This document shows, piece after piece, positions 1 through 9,076 of a DNA stretch of 64,000 nt. The notes beneath the pieces were generated by a model that saw only the letters and a list, made by a program, of their open reading frames with translations, made no database searches and had not been told where the DNA came from. Origin of the DNA: Thiocapsa roseopersicina (GTDB lineage: Bacteria; Pseudomonadota; Gammaproteobacteria; Chromatiales; Chromatiaceae); the NCBI RefSeq assembly GCF_900106925.1, contig NZ_FNNZ01000003.1, positions 186,001 through 250,000 on the forward strand. The letters run 5' to 3'. A program made the position numbers and the translations under genes. How positions within the stretch are numbered: position 1 is the stretch's first letter; each line of letters opens with the position of its first letter.

Positions 1-180
1 TGCTCGGCTAGCTTGGAGATCCATCGAATTGATGAGCAAGGAGATGCAGAGACGCGCCGAATCCGCGATTCGGGGAGCGCAAGTATCGAACAACCCAACC
101 CATTGATGGCGAGCGCGGCGTGCCGCGTTCCGGCAGTTCCGGCAGTTCGTAACGAGCGCCAAAGGCGCGACCGATGTCAG

Positions 181-199
181 CCCGGGGCAACGCCCCGGG
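181..199. other. Perfect 8-bp GC hairpin
   Basis: CCCGGGGC at 181-188 and GCCCCGGG at 192-199 form a perfect stem around a 3-nt loop. No T-tract follows on either strand, so it is not a textbook intrinsic terminator. It sits downstream of folE and could still contribute to 3'-end formation. Confidence 0.4.
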
Positions 200-219
200 G
201 TTTCCGGGGAAGGGCTGTG

Positions 220-291
220 GGTTGCGCCGAGCCGTGCGAGCCACAACCGACCGTCGGCGGAGGTTGTGCTTCCTACCGTCAGCACAACCTA
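220..291. repeat. GTTGTG double-hairpin repeat, copy 1
   Basis: Two adjacent inverted repeats are seen. The first is GGTTGCGCCGAGC with GTGCGAGCCACAACC, the second is AGGTTGTGC with GCACAACCT. The same arrangement, with the shared core CGAGCCGTGCGAG, recurs at 58706-58780, so this is a dispersed intergenic repeat rather than a chance hairpin. Confidence 0.6.
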
Positions 292-384
292 CGGGTCCGG
301 AATTTTCCAGAAATTACCTGATCGGTTCTCACACAACGAACGCACGGGGTGGCGCGCCTGTTGTCGCCTTGGCCCGCGTTCGCG

Positions 385-1023
<639 letters not shown>

Positions 1024-1520
1024 GGTGTTGCCTAAATGGTCCTGGTGATGTGATCCGGGAGGCGTCTATCGGAGCGCTGCCGGATACCGACTTGAACAGA
1101 TGCTGGACAAGAGGGTGGGGCCGCGCCGGACAAATGGAACTAGGCGACCCGCGGCGTCCGTTCGGCAGGCCTCCCGGCGCTCCGGTGGTGGTCGCGCGGT
1201 GGCCAGAAGCCACCGCATTCGTTATCATCTATGCGTGTTCATCGTGAATTTCCAGATCCGCGGGCGAACGGCCATGCCGATTCCGCAGATCTTCCCAGCC
1301 CGCTTCCGCATCGCCTTCGCACGGCGCCGCATCTGTGTTTCGGACCCCTGCGTCGGGTTCGATCCCTAATCGCGCTGCATCAAAAGCCCGCCCCGCCCGA
1401 ATCGATTTCGTGCCATCCGAGTGCAGCGGCCGAGCCAGGGCGACGCCGGCGCACGACCCCCGTGCCCTTGCGTTCGCCAGCCGATGGCCTCCTGTACTCC
1501 GGACCTCAAGGAGACCCCCC
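1024..1520. other. Divergent intergenic region between folE and the NAGGN cluster
   Basis: This 497-bp stretch must carry the promoters for folE (leftward) and the NAGGN cluster (rightward). Frames across it have no homology-like character. I see no strong -35/-10 pair, repeat element or riboswitch. The only clear signal is the Shine-Dalgarno AAGGAG at 1508-1513 in front of the amidotransferase ATG at 1521. Confidence 0.5.
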
Positions 1521-3296
1521 ATGTGTGGACTTTGCGGTGAAATCCGCTTCGACGACAACCCGATCGACCTCGGCGCCTTGAGCGCCATGAGTGCGGCCAT
1601 CATTCCCCGCGGCCCGGACGGCGACGGCCTCTGGCAGCAGGGACGGGTCGCGCTCGCGCATCGCCGACTCTCGATCATCGACCTAAGCAACCATGCGGCG
1701 CAACCCATGGTGGACAGCGAGCTGGGTCTCTCGATCGCCTTCAACGGGTGCATCTACAACTACAAGGAGCTGCACGCCGAGCTGGAAGGCAAGGGCTATC
1801 GGTTCTTCTCGCAAGGCGACACCGAGGTGGTCCTGAAGGCGTTTCATGCCTGGGGCGATGCCTGCGTGGATCGCTTCCACGGCATGTTCGCCTTCGCCGT
1901 CGCCGACCGGGACTCCGGTCGCCTGACCCTGGTGCGCGACCGTCTCGGGATCAAGCCGCTCTATTACGCCGAGGTGCCGGGCGGACTGCGCTTCGCCTCG
2001 ACCTTGCCGGCGGTGCTCGCGGGCGGCGGTGTCTCCACCGAGATCGACCCGGTCGCCCTGCACCATTACATGCACTTTCATGCCGTGGTCCCGGCGCCGC
2101 ACACCATATTGAGCGGCGTGCGCAAGCTCGCCCCCGCGACGATACGGACCATCGAGCCGGACGGACGCCAGCGCGATCGCTGCTACTGGGATATCAGCTT
2201 CGCGCCCCGCCCCGAAGAACGCGGCCTGTCCTTCGAGGATTGGCAAGAGCTCACCCTGTCGGCGCTGCGCACCGCGGTCGCGCGCCGTCTGGTGGCGGAT
2301 GTCGATGTCGGCGTCCTGCTGTCCGGCGGGTTGGATTCGAGTCTCATCGTGGCCCTCTTGGCCGAGCAAGGCCAACGCGGCATCAACACCTTCTCGGTCG
2401 GCTTCGAGACCGTCGGTTCCGAGGTGGGCGACGAGTTTCAGTACTCGGACATCATCGCCGACACCTTCGCCACGCGGCATCACAAGATCCGGGTCGACTC
2501 GGCTTCGCGTCTCCTACCCGAGCTGCCCAACTGCGTGCGCGCCATGGCCGAGCCCATGGTCAGCCACGACGTCATCGGCTTCTATTTGCTCTCTCAAGAG
2601 GTCGCCAAGCATGTGAAGGTGGTCCAGAGCGGGCAGGGCGCGGACGAGGTCTTCGCCGGCTATCACTGGTACCCGCCGATGCTCGGCAGCACCGATCCGG
2701 TCGGCGACTATGCCCAAGCCTTCTGCGACCGCACGCACGAGGACTATCGGCGTGCGGTCGATCCGCGGTTCCACGGCGAGGACGCGAGCCGTGCCTTCAT
2801 CGCCGCGCATTTCGCCCGCGCCGGTGCCGATGCGCCGGTCGACAAGGCGTTGCGGATCGACCAGCAGATCATGTTGGTCGACGACCCGGTCAAGCGCGTC
2901 GACAACATGACCATGGCGTGGGGCCTGGAGGCGCGCGTGCCCTTCCTGGACCATGAGCTGGTCGAGCTGGCCGCGCGCATGCCCGATCGGCACAAGCTCT
3001 GCGACGAGGGTAAAGGCGTGCTCAAGGCGATCGGACGACGGCTGATCCCGACGTCGGTCATCGACCGGCCCAAAGGCTATTTCCCGGTGCCCGCGCTCAA
3101 ATATCTGCGCGGCGATGTCTTGGCGACCGTGCGCGATCTGCTGCATTCACCGCGCGCCCGCGAGCGCGGTCTCTTCCAACCGGCCTATCTCGACACCCTG
3201 CTGGCCGCGCCGGACGATCACCTCACCCCGCTGCGTGGCTCCAAGCTGTGGCAGGTCGCGCTGTTGGAGATGTGGCTGCAAGAGCAAGGGGTCTGA
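1521..3296 (+). CDS. N-acetylglutaminylglutamine amidotransferase (asparagine synthase family)
   Basis: This 591-residue class II glutamine amidotransferase and asparagine-synthase-like enzyme would amidate the dipeptide N-acetylglutaminylglutamine to the osmolyte NAGGN, using glutamine and ATP. The start at 1521 exposes Cys2 (MCGLCGEIRF) as the glutaminase nucleophile after Met removal and follows AAGGAG. A longer upstream reading frame would bury that Cys. The synthetase domain carries the PP-loop LLSGGLDSS. The next two genes are the dedicated NAGGN synthetase and the M42-type hydrolase, which separates this protein from ordinary AsnB. An osmotically induced operon is expected, but no such promoter is visible. 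Confidence 0.93.
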   Translation: MCGLCGEIRFDDNPIDLGALSAMSAAIIPRGPDGDGLWQQGRVALAHRRLSIIDLSNHAAQPMVDSELGLSIAFNGCIYNYKELHAELEGKGYRFFSQGDTEVVLKAFHAWGDACVDRFHGMFAFAVADRDSGRLTLVRDRLGIKPLYYAEVPGGLRFASTLPAVLAGGGVSTEIDPVALHHYMHFHAVVPAPHTILSGVRKLAPATIRTIEPDGRQRDRCYWDISFAPRPEERGLSFEDWQELTLSALRTAVARRLVADVDVGVLLSGGLDSSLIVALLAEQGQRGINTFSVGFETVGSEVGDEFQYSDIIADTFATRHHKIRVDSASRLLPELPNCVRAMAEPMVSHDVIGFYLLSQEVAKHVKVVQSGQGADEVFAGYHWYPPMLGSTDPVGDYAQAFCDRTHEDYRRAVDPRFHGEDASRAFIAAHFARAGADAPVDKALRIDQQIMLVDDPVKRVDNMTMAWGLEARVPFLDHELVELAARMPDRHKLCDEGKGVLKAIGRRLIPTSVIDRPKGYFPVPALKYLRGDVLATVRDLLHSPRARERGLFQPAYLDTLLAAPDDHLTPLRGSKLWQVALLEMWLQEQGV

Positions 3297-3301
3297 GGCC
3301 A

Positions 3302-5047
3302 ATGAGCAGAGATCGCATGCGACATCGCTTCGAGCGCAGCCGTGCCCCGTCGCTCAAGAACTGGGATCGCCAACCGCGCGCGGATCAGGCGCTCGCTCAG
3401 CCCGCGATCGTCGACTGCGGCTGGGGGCGGCTGCTCTTCGGTCAGACTTTCTCGGACCCCAAGGCACTCGCCGTGGCGCTCCAGGAGGAGCACCGCGGCA
3501 AGCGCGACGTGGCGCTCTATCTGAGCGATCCCCACGTGGTGCTTTCCTATGCGCCGCGGGATCTGTTCCTGGATCCCTCCCACACCTTTCGCCTCTGGCT
3601 CGAGCGCTATCAGTGCTCGCCGCGCCGGCCCAAGGGCTTTCATGTGCGCTTGCTCAACAGTCGCGACGACGCCGAGGCGGTCCACCGACTCTATGTCAGC
3701 CGTCGGATGGTGCCGCCGAGCGCGGACTTCATCCGGGAGCAGCGCACCTCCAAGGTCCTGACCTACTGGGTCGCGGAGGAGGAGCAGGACGGCCATATCC
3801 TGGGTGCGGTAAACGGCGTGGATCATGTCGCGGCCTTCGCCGATCCCGAGAACGGCGCCAGTCTCTGGGCGCTCGCGGTCGATGCCCAGGCGCCTTATCC
3901 GGGCGTGGGGGATAGCTTGGTGCGACAGGTGATCGAGTATTATCAGGCGCGCGGTCGCGGTTTTCTGGACCTTTCGGTCATCCACGACAACACCCAGGCC
4001 ATCCGGCTCTATCGCAAGCTCGGCTTCGAGCGGATCCCGGCCTTCGCGCTCAAGAACAAGAACGCCTTCAACGAGCCGCTCTTCATGGGTCAACAGCCCG
4101 AGGCCAAGCTCAATCCCTACGCGACAATTATCGTCGACGAGGCGCGTCGGCGCGGGATCGCGATCGAGGTGCTCGATGCGGAGGGCGGCTACTTTGCCTT
4201 GGTGCTCGGCGGGCGTCGGATCGTCTGTCGCGAGAGTCTGAGCGAGCTCACCAGCGCCGTGGCCATGAGCCGCTGCGACGATAAGGCGGTCACCCATCGC
4301 CTGTTGCGCAGCGCCGGTCTGCGGGTCCCGGAGCAGACGCGTTTCGAGGCGTTGGATCAGGCCGAGGCGTTTCTCGCCAAGCTCGGCCGCCTGGTCGTCA
4401 AACCCGTGCGCGGCGAGCAGGGTGCCGGGATCAGTGTCGACGTGCGCGATCCCGAGACACTCGAGCGTGCGATCGCCGCGGCGCGGCGGGTCTGTGACCA
4501 GGTCATCCTGGAAGAGTATGTCGCGGGCGAGGATCTGCGCATCATCGTGATCGCGGACCAGGTGGTGGCCGCCGCGATCCGTCGTCCGGCGCAGGTAACC
4601 GGGACCGGTCAGCACAGCGTGCGTGACCTCATCCAGGCCCAAAGCCGACGCCGCCGCGCGGCAACCGGCGGGGAGAGCAGCATCCCGCTGGACGACGAGA
4701 CCAAGCGGTGCGTCGTCTCCGCCGGTTATGACCTGGAGGCGATCCTGCCGGAGGGCGAGGTGCTCGCGGTACGCAAGACCGCGAATCTCCACACCGGCGG
4801 GACCATCCACGACGTCACCGCTCAGCTCAATCCCGTGCTCGCCGAGGCCGCTGTTGCCGCGGCGCGGGCGCTGGAGATTCCGGTGACGGGTCTGGATTTC
4901 CTTGTCCCTTCGGTGAGCGGGACCGATTATGTGATCATCGAGGCCAACGAGCGGCCCGGCTTGGCCAATCACGAGCCCCAGCCGACCGCCGAGCGTTTCG
5001 TCGACCTGCTGTTTCCTCAGACCGCCGCCCGGGAGTCGCTATTTTGA
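3302..5047 (+). CDS. N-acetylglutaminylglutamine synthetase (GNAT plus ATP-grasp fusion)
   Basis: This 581-residue two-domain enzyme would acetylate glutamine and ligate a second glutamine to give N-acetylglutaminylglutamine. The N-terminal half holds a GNAT fold, with the acetyl-CoA loop region around VGDSLVRQVIEYY and NTQAIRLYRKLGF. The C-terminal half is an ATP-grasp ligase, with LVVKPVRGEQGAGISV and a late metal-binding segment ending IIEANERPGL. The gene starts at ATG 3302, 5 bp after the amidotransferase stop. Its stop overlaps the next start, so the three genes are translationally coupled. The GNAT/ATP-grasp fusion next to an AsnO-type amidotransferase is diagnostic of the NAGGN pathway. 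Confidence 0.92.
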   Translation: MSRDRMRHRFERSRAPSLKNWDRQPRADQALAQPAIVDCGWGRLLFGQTFSDPKALAVALQEEHRGKRDVALYLSDPHVVLSYAPRDLFLDPSHTFRLWLERYQCSPRRPKGFHVRLLNSRDDAEAVHRLYVSRRMVPPSADFIREQRTSKVLTYWVAEEEQDGHILGAVNGVDHVAAFADPENGASLWALAVDAQAPYPGVGDSLVRQVIEYYQARGRGFLDLSVIHDNTQAIRLYRKLGFERIPAFALKNKNAFNEPLFMGQQPEAKLNPYATIIVDEARRRGIAIEVLDAEGGYFALVLGGRRIVCRESLSELTSAVAMSRCDDKAVTHRLLRSAGLRVPEQTRFEALDQAEAFLAKLGRLVVKPVRGEQGAGISVDVRDPETLERAIAAARRVCDQVILEEYVAGEDLRIIVIADQVVAAAIRRPAQVTGTGQHSVRDLIQAQSRRRRAATGGESSIPLDDETKRCVVSAGYDLEAILPEGEVLAVRKTANLHTGGTIHDVTAQLNPVLAEAAVAAARALEIPVTGLDFLVPSVSGTDYVIIEANERPGLANHEPQPTAERFVDLLFPQTAARESLF

Positions 5048-6153
5048 AGTTGCCTGCCATCGATACGCGTTACCTGGTCGAGGTCCTGCTCAAGCTGCTG
5101 CATACGCCCAGCCCGTCCGGCTATACGGATCGCGTGGTCCATCTGGTGTGCGAGGAGCTCGAGCGCTTGGAGGTCCCCTTCGAGTTGACCCGTCGGGGCG
5201 CCATCCGCGCGACGCTCAAGGGCGAGGTCTCGCAGCCCGATCGCGCCGTCGTGGCACACATCGATACGCTCGGCGCCATGGTGAAGTCGCTCAAGGAGAA
5301 CGGCCGTCTGCAGCTGGTCCCGGTCGGGCACTGGAATGCGCGTTTTGCCGAGGGCGCGCGCGCGACGCTCTTCACCGACAACTGCCAATGGCGCGGCACC
5401 ATCCTGCCGCTCAAGGCATCGGGCCACACCTTCGCGCCCGAAATCGACAATCAGCCCGGCGGCTGGGATTTCGTGGAGTTTCGCATCGATGCGCGCGTGC
5501 GCGACATCGCCGACCTCCTACGTTTGGGCGTGCATGTCGGTGACTTTCTCGCGATCGATACCAACCCCGAGATCACCGATACCGGGTTCATCAACGCACG
5601 CCATCTCGACGACAAGGCCGGCACGGCGGTCCTGCTTGCGGCGATCGAGGCGGTGCGACGCGAGGGGCTGGAGCTGCCGGTCGACTGCCATCCGCTCTTC
5701 ACCATCTCCGAGGAGGTGGGGTCCGGGGCGTCCGCAGCGCTCCAGCAGGATGTCGCCGAGATGCTGACCATCGACAACGGCACGACCGCTCCCGGGCAGA
5801 ATTCGAGCGAATTCGGCGTCACCATCGCCATGGCGGATGAGGTCGGCCCCTTCGATTATCACCTGACCCATCGCATCATCCAGCTCTGCCAGGAGTTCGC
5901 GATCCCGCATCAGCGCGACGTCTTCAAGTACTATCGCTCCGACAGCGCCGCGGCCCTGACGGCCGGCAACGACGTGCGCACAGCGCTCGTGACCTTCGGT
6001 GTGGATGCCTCGCACGGCTATGAGCGCATCCATTTCGATGCCTTGGAGTCGCTCGCCCGGCTCGTGAGCGTCTACATGCAGGGGCCGCCCTTGTTCAGCC
6101 GCGATCGCTTCGAGATGGGTCCGCGCACGGGCTTCCCGATCCAGCCCGGATGA
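5044..6153 (+). CDS. NAGGN-associated M42-family peptidase/hydrolase
   Basis: This 369-residue cytosolic zinc hydrolase of the M42/M20 clan is always the third gene of NAGGN clusters. It is thought to process or recycle the osmolyte, though its true substrate is unproven. Likely metal ligands are His and Asp in AVVAHIDTLG, Asp in HLDDKAGTA, the catalytic Glu pair in SEEVGSG, Asp in LTIDNGT, and His in DASHGYERIH. Translation starts at TTG 5044, inside the stop codon of the preceding synthetase (TTGA overlap). This implies tight coupling at a weak start codon and a lower yield of this enzyme. Confidence 0.9.
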   Translation: MKLPAIDTRYLVEVLLKLLHTPSPSGYTDRVVHLVCEELERLEVPFELTRRGAIRATLKGEVSQPDRAVVAHIDTLGAMVKSLKENGRLQLVPVGHWNARFAEGARATLFTDNCQWRGTILPLKASGHTFAPEIDNQPGGWDFVEFRIDARVRDIADLLRLGVHVGDFLAIDTNPEITDTGFINARHLDDKAGTAVLLAAIEAVRREGLELPVDCHPLFTISEEVGSGASAALQQDVAEMLTIDNGTTAPGQNSSEFGVTIAMADEVGPFDYHLTHRIIQLCQEFAIPHQRDVFKYYRSDSAAALTAGNDVRTALVTFGVDASHGYERIHFDALESLARLVSVYMQGPPLFSRDRFEMGPRTGFPIQPG

Positions 6154-6157
6154 GACG

Positions 6158-6535
6158 ATGCTGCACGCCCTGACCTTGATCCTGCTGTGCCAGCTCGCCG
6201 GCGAGACCGTCGTCTTGCTGACCGGGTTGCCCGTCCCGGGACCTGTTCTCGGGATGTTGCTGCTGCTGGGGTGGCTGTTCCTGCGCGGCGGGATCTCGGA
6301 GGAGGTCGGGCGCACGGCCGATACGCTGCTTGCGCATTTCTCGCTCTTGTTCGTCCCGGCCGGGGTCGGCGTCATGCTGCACTGGGAGCGTATTCAGGGC
6401 CAGTGGCCGGCCATCGCCGCGGCATTGCTGCTCGGGACACTCGTCACGCTGGCGGTCACCGCATTGACGATGGCCGGTGCGCAACGGCTACTCGCGACCG
6501 TCGGCCGGCGTCGGCGGGGTGCTGCCGGTGACTGA
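6158..6535 (+). CDS. lrgA: CidA/LrgA family membrane protein
   Basis: This 125-residue small integral membrane protein has four predicted hydrophobic helices. It belongs to the holin-like CidA/LrgA family, which works with LrgB in murein hydrolase control or export of small carboxylates such as glycolate. It begins 4 bp after the M42 gene and overlaps the lrgB start by 8 bp, so it is probably co-transcribed with the osmolyte cluster. The conserved GLPVPGPVLGMLLL loop is present. The arginine-rich tail (RRRRGAAGD) is unremarkable. Confidence 0.88.
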   Translation: MLHALTLILLCQLAGETVVLLTGLPVPGPVLGMLLLLGWLFLRGGISEEVGRTADTLLAHFSLLFVPAGVGVMLHWERIQGQWPAIAAALLLGTLVTLAVTALTMAGAQRLLATVGRRRRGAAGD

Positions 6536-7262
6536 AACACCCTTCACCGAGATCTGGGTCTATCTCTCGGCCTCGCCGCTGCTCTGGCTCACGGCGACCT
6601 TGGTCTGTTATCTGGCGGCTGATCGGCTCTACCGCTTCGGGCGCGGCAGCCCGCTCCTGAATCCGGTCGCGGTGGCGGTCGCACTTTTGATCGGTATCCT
6701 GACGGTGACCGGGACGCCCTACGCCGTCTACTTCGACGGAGCCCAATTCGTTCACTTCCTGCTCGGTCCGGCGACGGTCTCGCTGGCCATTCCGCTGTAT
6801 CGGCAGCGCGAGCGGCTCGGGGCGCTCGCCGTACCCATCGGTGCGGCCCTGCTGGTCGGTGTGCTGACGGCGAGTTTGAGTGCGATCGCGCTTGCGGCCT
6901 GGCTCGGAGCGGATATCGCCACTCAGATCTCTCTGGCCCCCAAGTCCGTCACGGCACCGGTGGCGATGGGCATCTCGGAGAAGCTCGGCGGTATCCCGTC
7001 GCTCACGGCGGTTCTGGTGGTGAGTACCGGCATCGTGGGCGCGGTCTTCGGTACGGGCGTGTTGAGGCTTCTGCGGATTCGCGACGATGCGGTCAAAGGG
7101 GTTGCCATGGGCGTCACCTCGCACGGCATCGGGACCGCGCGCGCCTTCCAGGTCAGCCCGACGATGGGTGCCTTCTCGGGTCTGGCGATGGCCCTGTCGG
7201 CCTTTCTGACCGCCGCACTGCTGCCTTCGATCTTGGATTGGCTCGGGTTGGTCGGCGGATAA
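6528..7262 (+). CDS. lrgB: LrgB family protein
   Basis: This 244-residue multi-spanning membrane protein is the usual partner of LrgA. Family members are linked to plastidial glycolate/glycerate transport in plants and to murein hydrolase control in bacteria. The conserved segment SLAPKSVTAPVAMGISEKLG and the later GVTSHGIGTARAFQ are the family hallmarks. I place the start at GTG 6528 (VTETPFTEIW), overlapping lrgA by 8 bp. An in-frame ATG at 6477 would lie deep inside lrgA and adds a non-conserved leader. Placement after the NAGGN genes suggests an osmotic or turgor role, which is inference. Confidence 0.9.
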   Translation: MTETPFTEIWVYLSASPLLWLTATLVCYLAADRLYRFGRGSPLLNPVAVAVALLIGILTVTGTPYAVYFDGAQFVHFLLGPATVSLAIPLYRQRERLGALAVPIGAALLVGVLTASLSAIALAAWLGADIATQISLAPKSVTAPVAMGISEKLGGIPSLTAVLVVSTGIVGAVFGTGVLRLLRIRDDAVKGVAMGVTSHGIGTARAFQVSPTMGAFSGLAMALSAFLTAALLPSILDWLGLVGG

Positions 7263-7280
7263 GCGACGATTCAGCTGCGA

Positions 7281-7312
7281 GGATGGGTTTCGCTGCGCTC
7301 TACCCATCCTAC
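7281..7312. repeat. GGATGGGT hairpin repeat, copy 1
   Basis: GGATGGGT and ACCCATCC flank TTCGCTGCGCTCT, giving an 8-bp stem. A conserved trailer TTTCGGTTGTTTTTG follows. Near-identical copies occur at 33332-33363 (inverted), 33413-33435 (partial), 33468-33500 and 62248-62280. It lies 18 bp after lrgB, between convergent genes. Confidence 0.75.
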
Positions 7313-7342
7313 ATGTTTCGGTTGTTTTTGACTCGTTCCTCG

Positions 7343-7362
7343 GCGCCGCGGGAACGCGGCGC
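7343..7362. other. GC hairpin with GGAA tetraloop between convergent genes
   Basis: GCGCCGCG at 7343-7350 and CGCGGCGC at 7355-7362 form a perfect 8-bp stem closed by a GGAA (GNRA-type) loop. An outer CTCGT/ACGAG pairing extends it. It lies between the stops of lrgB and the DUF2892 gene, where a bidirectional 3'-end structure is expected. No T-run follows. Confidence 0.45.
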
Positions 7363-7378
7363 GCGAGACGAGCGCGAG

Positions 7379-7570
7379 CTATTGCTTCTCGACCGTGCTC
7401 ATCGTCATGATGCTGTAGGCCGGGCACGACCGCACGAATGCGGTGCCGATCAGGGCGACGCCGACGAGGGCGAGCCAGCTGCCGGCGAACACACCCCAGA
7501 GGATGATCAGGGCGCCGGCGGCAAGGCGAACCTTGCTGTCTTTCTCACCGATGTTTTTGGTCAATTCCAT
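7379..7570 (-). CDS. DUF2892 (YgaP-type) small membrane protein
   Basis: This 63-residue protein has two hydrophobic helices and begins MELTKNIGEKDSKVRLAAG, the family signature of the membrane part of YgaP-like proteins. In other bacteria this domain is fused to or paired with a rhodanese. Here it stands alone. I chose ATG 7570 because the 45 residues encoded upstream show no conservation-like features and GAGG lies just before this ATG. Function is not known beyond the family link to sulfur relay proteins. Confidence 0.82.
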   Translation of the reverse strand: MELTKNIGEKDSKVRLAAGALIILWGVFAGSWLALVGVALIGTAFVRSCPAYSIMTMSTVEKQ

Positions 7571-7792
7571 GCGAGGCACCTCTTTCAGTGATGGTCTGTG
7601 AGGAATCGATGTCGATCCGACCTCCCATCGCGTGACCGCTTGCGGGCCGAATCGACTCGATTGCGCCGTGACGTCGTCAAGGCGGCGTAACCATACACTT
7701 GGCAAGGTTTTAAGGAAACCCCAATCGCAACCATGGAGGACGGCTCCCCGGCGAGGGCGGCGTTTGTCGCCCTCGCCGTATGCACTCGCTCG

Positions 7793-9076
7793 TCACATCA
7801 TACCCAGGGTCTTCGGCAGCCACAGCGAGAGGGGCGGCCAGTAGGTGATGATCATCAGGAACACCAACATGGTGAGCAGCCACGGGAAGCAGGCGATGGT
7901 GGTCTCGGTCATGCCCAGTCGCGAGATCCCGCTCGCCACATAGAGATTCAGCCCCACTGGCGGGGTGATCATGCCGATCTCCATGTTGACCACGATCATG
8001 ACGCCGAAGTGGATGGGGTCGATCCCGAGCGCCATCGCCACCGGGAACAGCACCGGGGCCGTGATCAGAATGACGGAGGTCGGCTCCATGATATTGCCGG
8101 CCATGAGCAGCAGAACGTTGACGGCCAGGAGGAAGCCGATGGGCCCGAGTCCGGTGTCGACCATCCATTGCGCGAGCTCTTGGGGGATGTTCTCGTAGGT
8201 CAGCAGGAAGGAGAAGAGTACCGCATTGGTGATGATGTAGAGCAACATCGCCGACATGTTGGCCGAGTCCAGCAACACCTTGGGTACTCGGCTCAGGGGC
8301 ATATCCTTATACACGAAGACCGCGATCACGAAGGCATAGACTGCGCTCATGGCGGCGGCCTCGGTGGGCGTGAAGATCCCCGAGTAGATCCCGCCCATCA
8401 CCAGGATGATCAGCAGCAGACCCCAGACCGATTTACGCCAGTACCGGAAGCGGGTCGCCCAGCTCGCGCGCGGCAGGCGGGGATAATTGTTGCGACGCGC
8501 GATCCACCAGGTCGTGACACCCAGCATGAAGGCAAGCACGATGCCCGGGACGACGCCGGCCATGAAGAGTGCACCGACCGAGCTGTTGGTGGAGACGGCG
8601 TACATCACCATCACGATGGAGGGCGGGATCAAAATGCCGAGGCCGCCGGACGAGGCGATGACGCCGGTGCCGAACCGCACCGGAAACCCTTGCTTGACCA
8701 TGGCCGGGAGCAGGATGGCGCCGACCGCCACCACGGTTGCGGGCGAAGACCCCGAGACCGCCGCGAACAGGGCGCAGGCGAACACCGCGGAGAGCCCGAG
8801 TCCCCCGTGATAATGGCCGACCATACTGGTGGCGAAGTCGATCATGCGGCGCGCCACGCCACCGTGGGTGAGGAAGTTGCCGGCGAGGATAAAGAAGGGG
8901 ATCGCCATGATCTCGAACTTCTCGATCCCGGTGAAAAGCTTCAAGGCCACCGACTCGATCGGCACCGAGGTCATGGTGAAGAGATACGTCAGCACCGTGA
9001 GGCCCAGGGCGATGGACACCGGCATGCCGGTGAGCATCAGGCCCAGCAAGAGACCGAAGATGATGAGTGCAGTCAT
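7793..9076 (-). CDS. dctM: TRAP transporter large permease
   Basis: This 427-residue inner-membrane protein has about 12 hydrophobic segments. It is the main translocation subunit of a tripartite ATP-independent periplasmic transporter, driven by the sodium or proton gradient. Conserved stretches include GASPATVVAVG-like SGSSPATVVAVGAI, GILIPPSIVMVMYA and the C-terminal GMITPPVGLNLYV. Its start overlaps the dctQ stop by 4 bp (ATGA), so the two membrane subunits are translationally coupled. Substrate is probably a C4-dicarboxylate, judged from the DctP gene. Confidence 0.95.
   Translation of the reverse strand: MTALIIFGLLLGLMLTGMPVSIALGLTVLTYLFTMTSVPIESVALKLFTGIEKFEIMAIPFFILAGNFLTHGGVARRMIDFATSMVGHYHGGLGLSAVFACALFAAVSGSSPATVVAVGAILLPAMVKQGFPVRFGTGVIASSGGLGILIPPSIVMVMYAVSTNSSVGALFMAGVVPGIVLAFMLGVTTWWIARRNNYPRLPRASWATRFRYWRKSVWGLLLIILVMGGIYSGIFTPTEAAAMSAVYAFVIAVFVYKDMPLSRVPKVLLDSANMSAMLLYIITNAVLFSFLLTYENIPQELAQWMVDTGLGPIGFLLAVNVLLLMAGNIMEPTSVILITAPVLFPVAMALGIDPIHFGVMIVVNMEIGMITPPVGLNLYVASGISRLGMTETTIACFPWLLTMLVFLMIITYWPPLSLWLPKTLGMM

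Larger units (their letters stand above)
1..384. other. Gene-free left edge with repeat hairpins
   Basis: No convincing coding frame is seen here. The stretch lies downstream of the leftward folE gene. It holds a perfect GC hairpin at 181-199 (CCCGGGGC, loop AAC, GCCCCGGG) and a double-hairpin repeat at about 220-291. A second copy of that repeat occurs at 58706-58780. Confidence 0.6.

Noticed and set aside
3218-4972. Long open frame (584 codons) on the minus strand opposite the NAGGN synthetase
   Set aside because: It is an antisense frame created by GC-rich codon bias. The plus-strand frame has clear GNAT and ATP-grasp motifs and a coupled operon structure.
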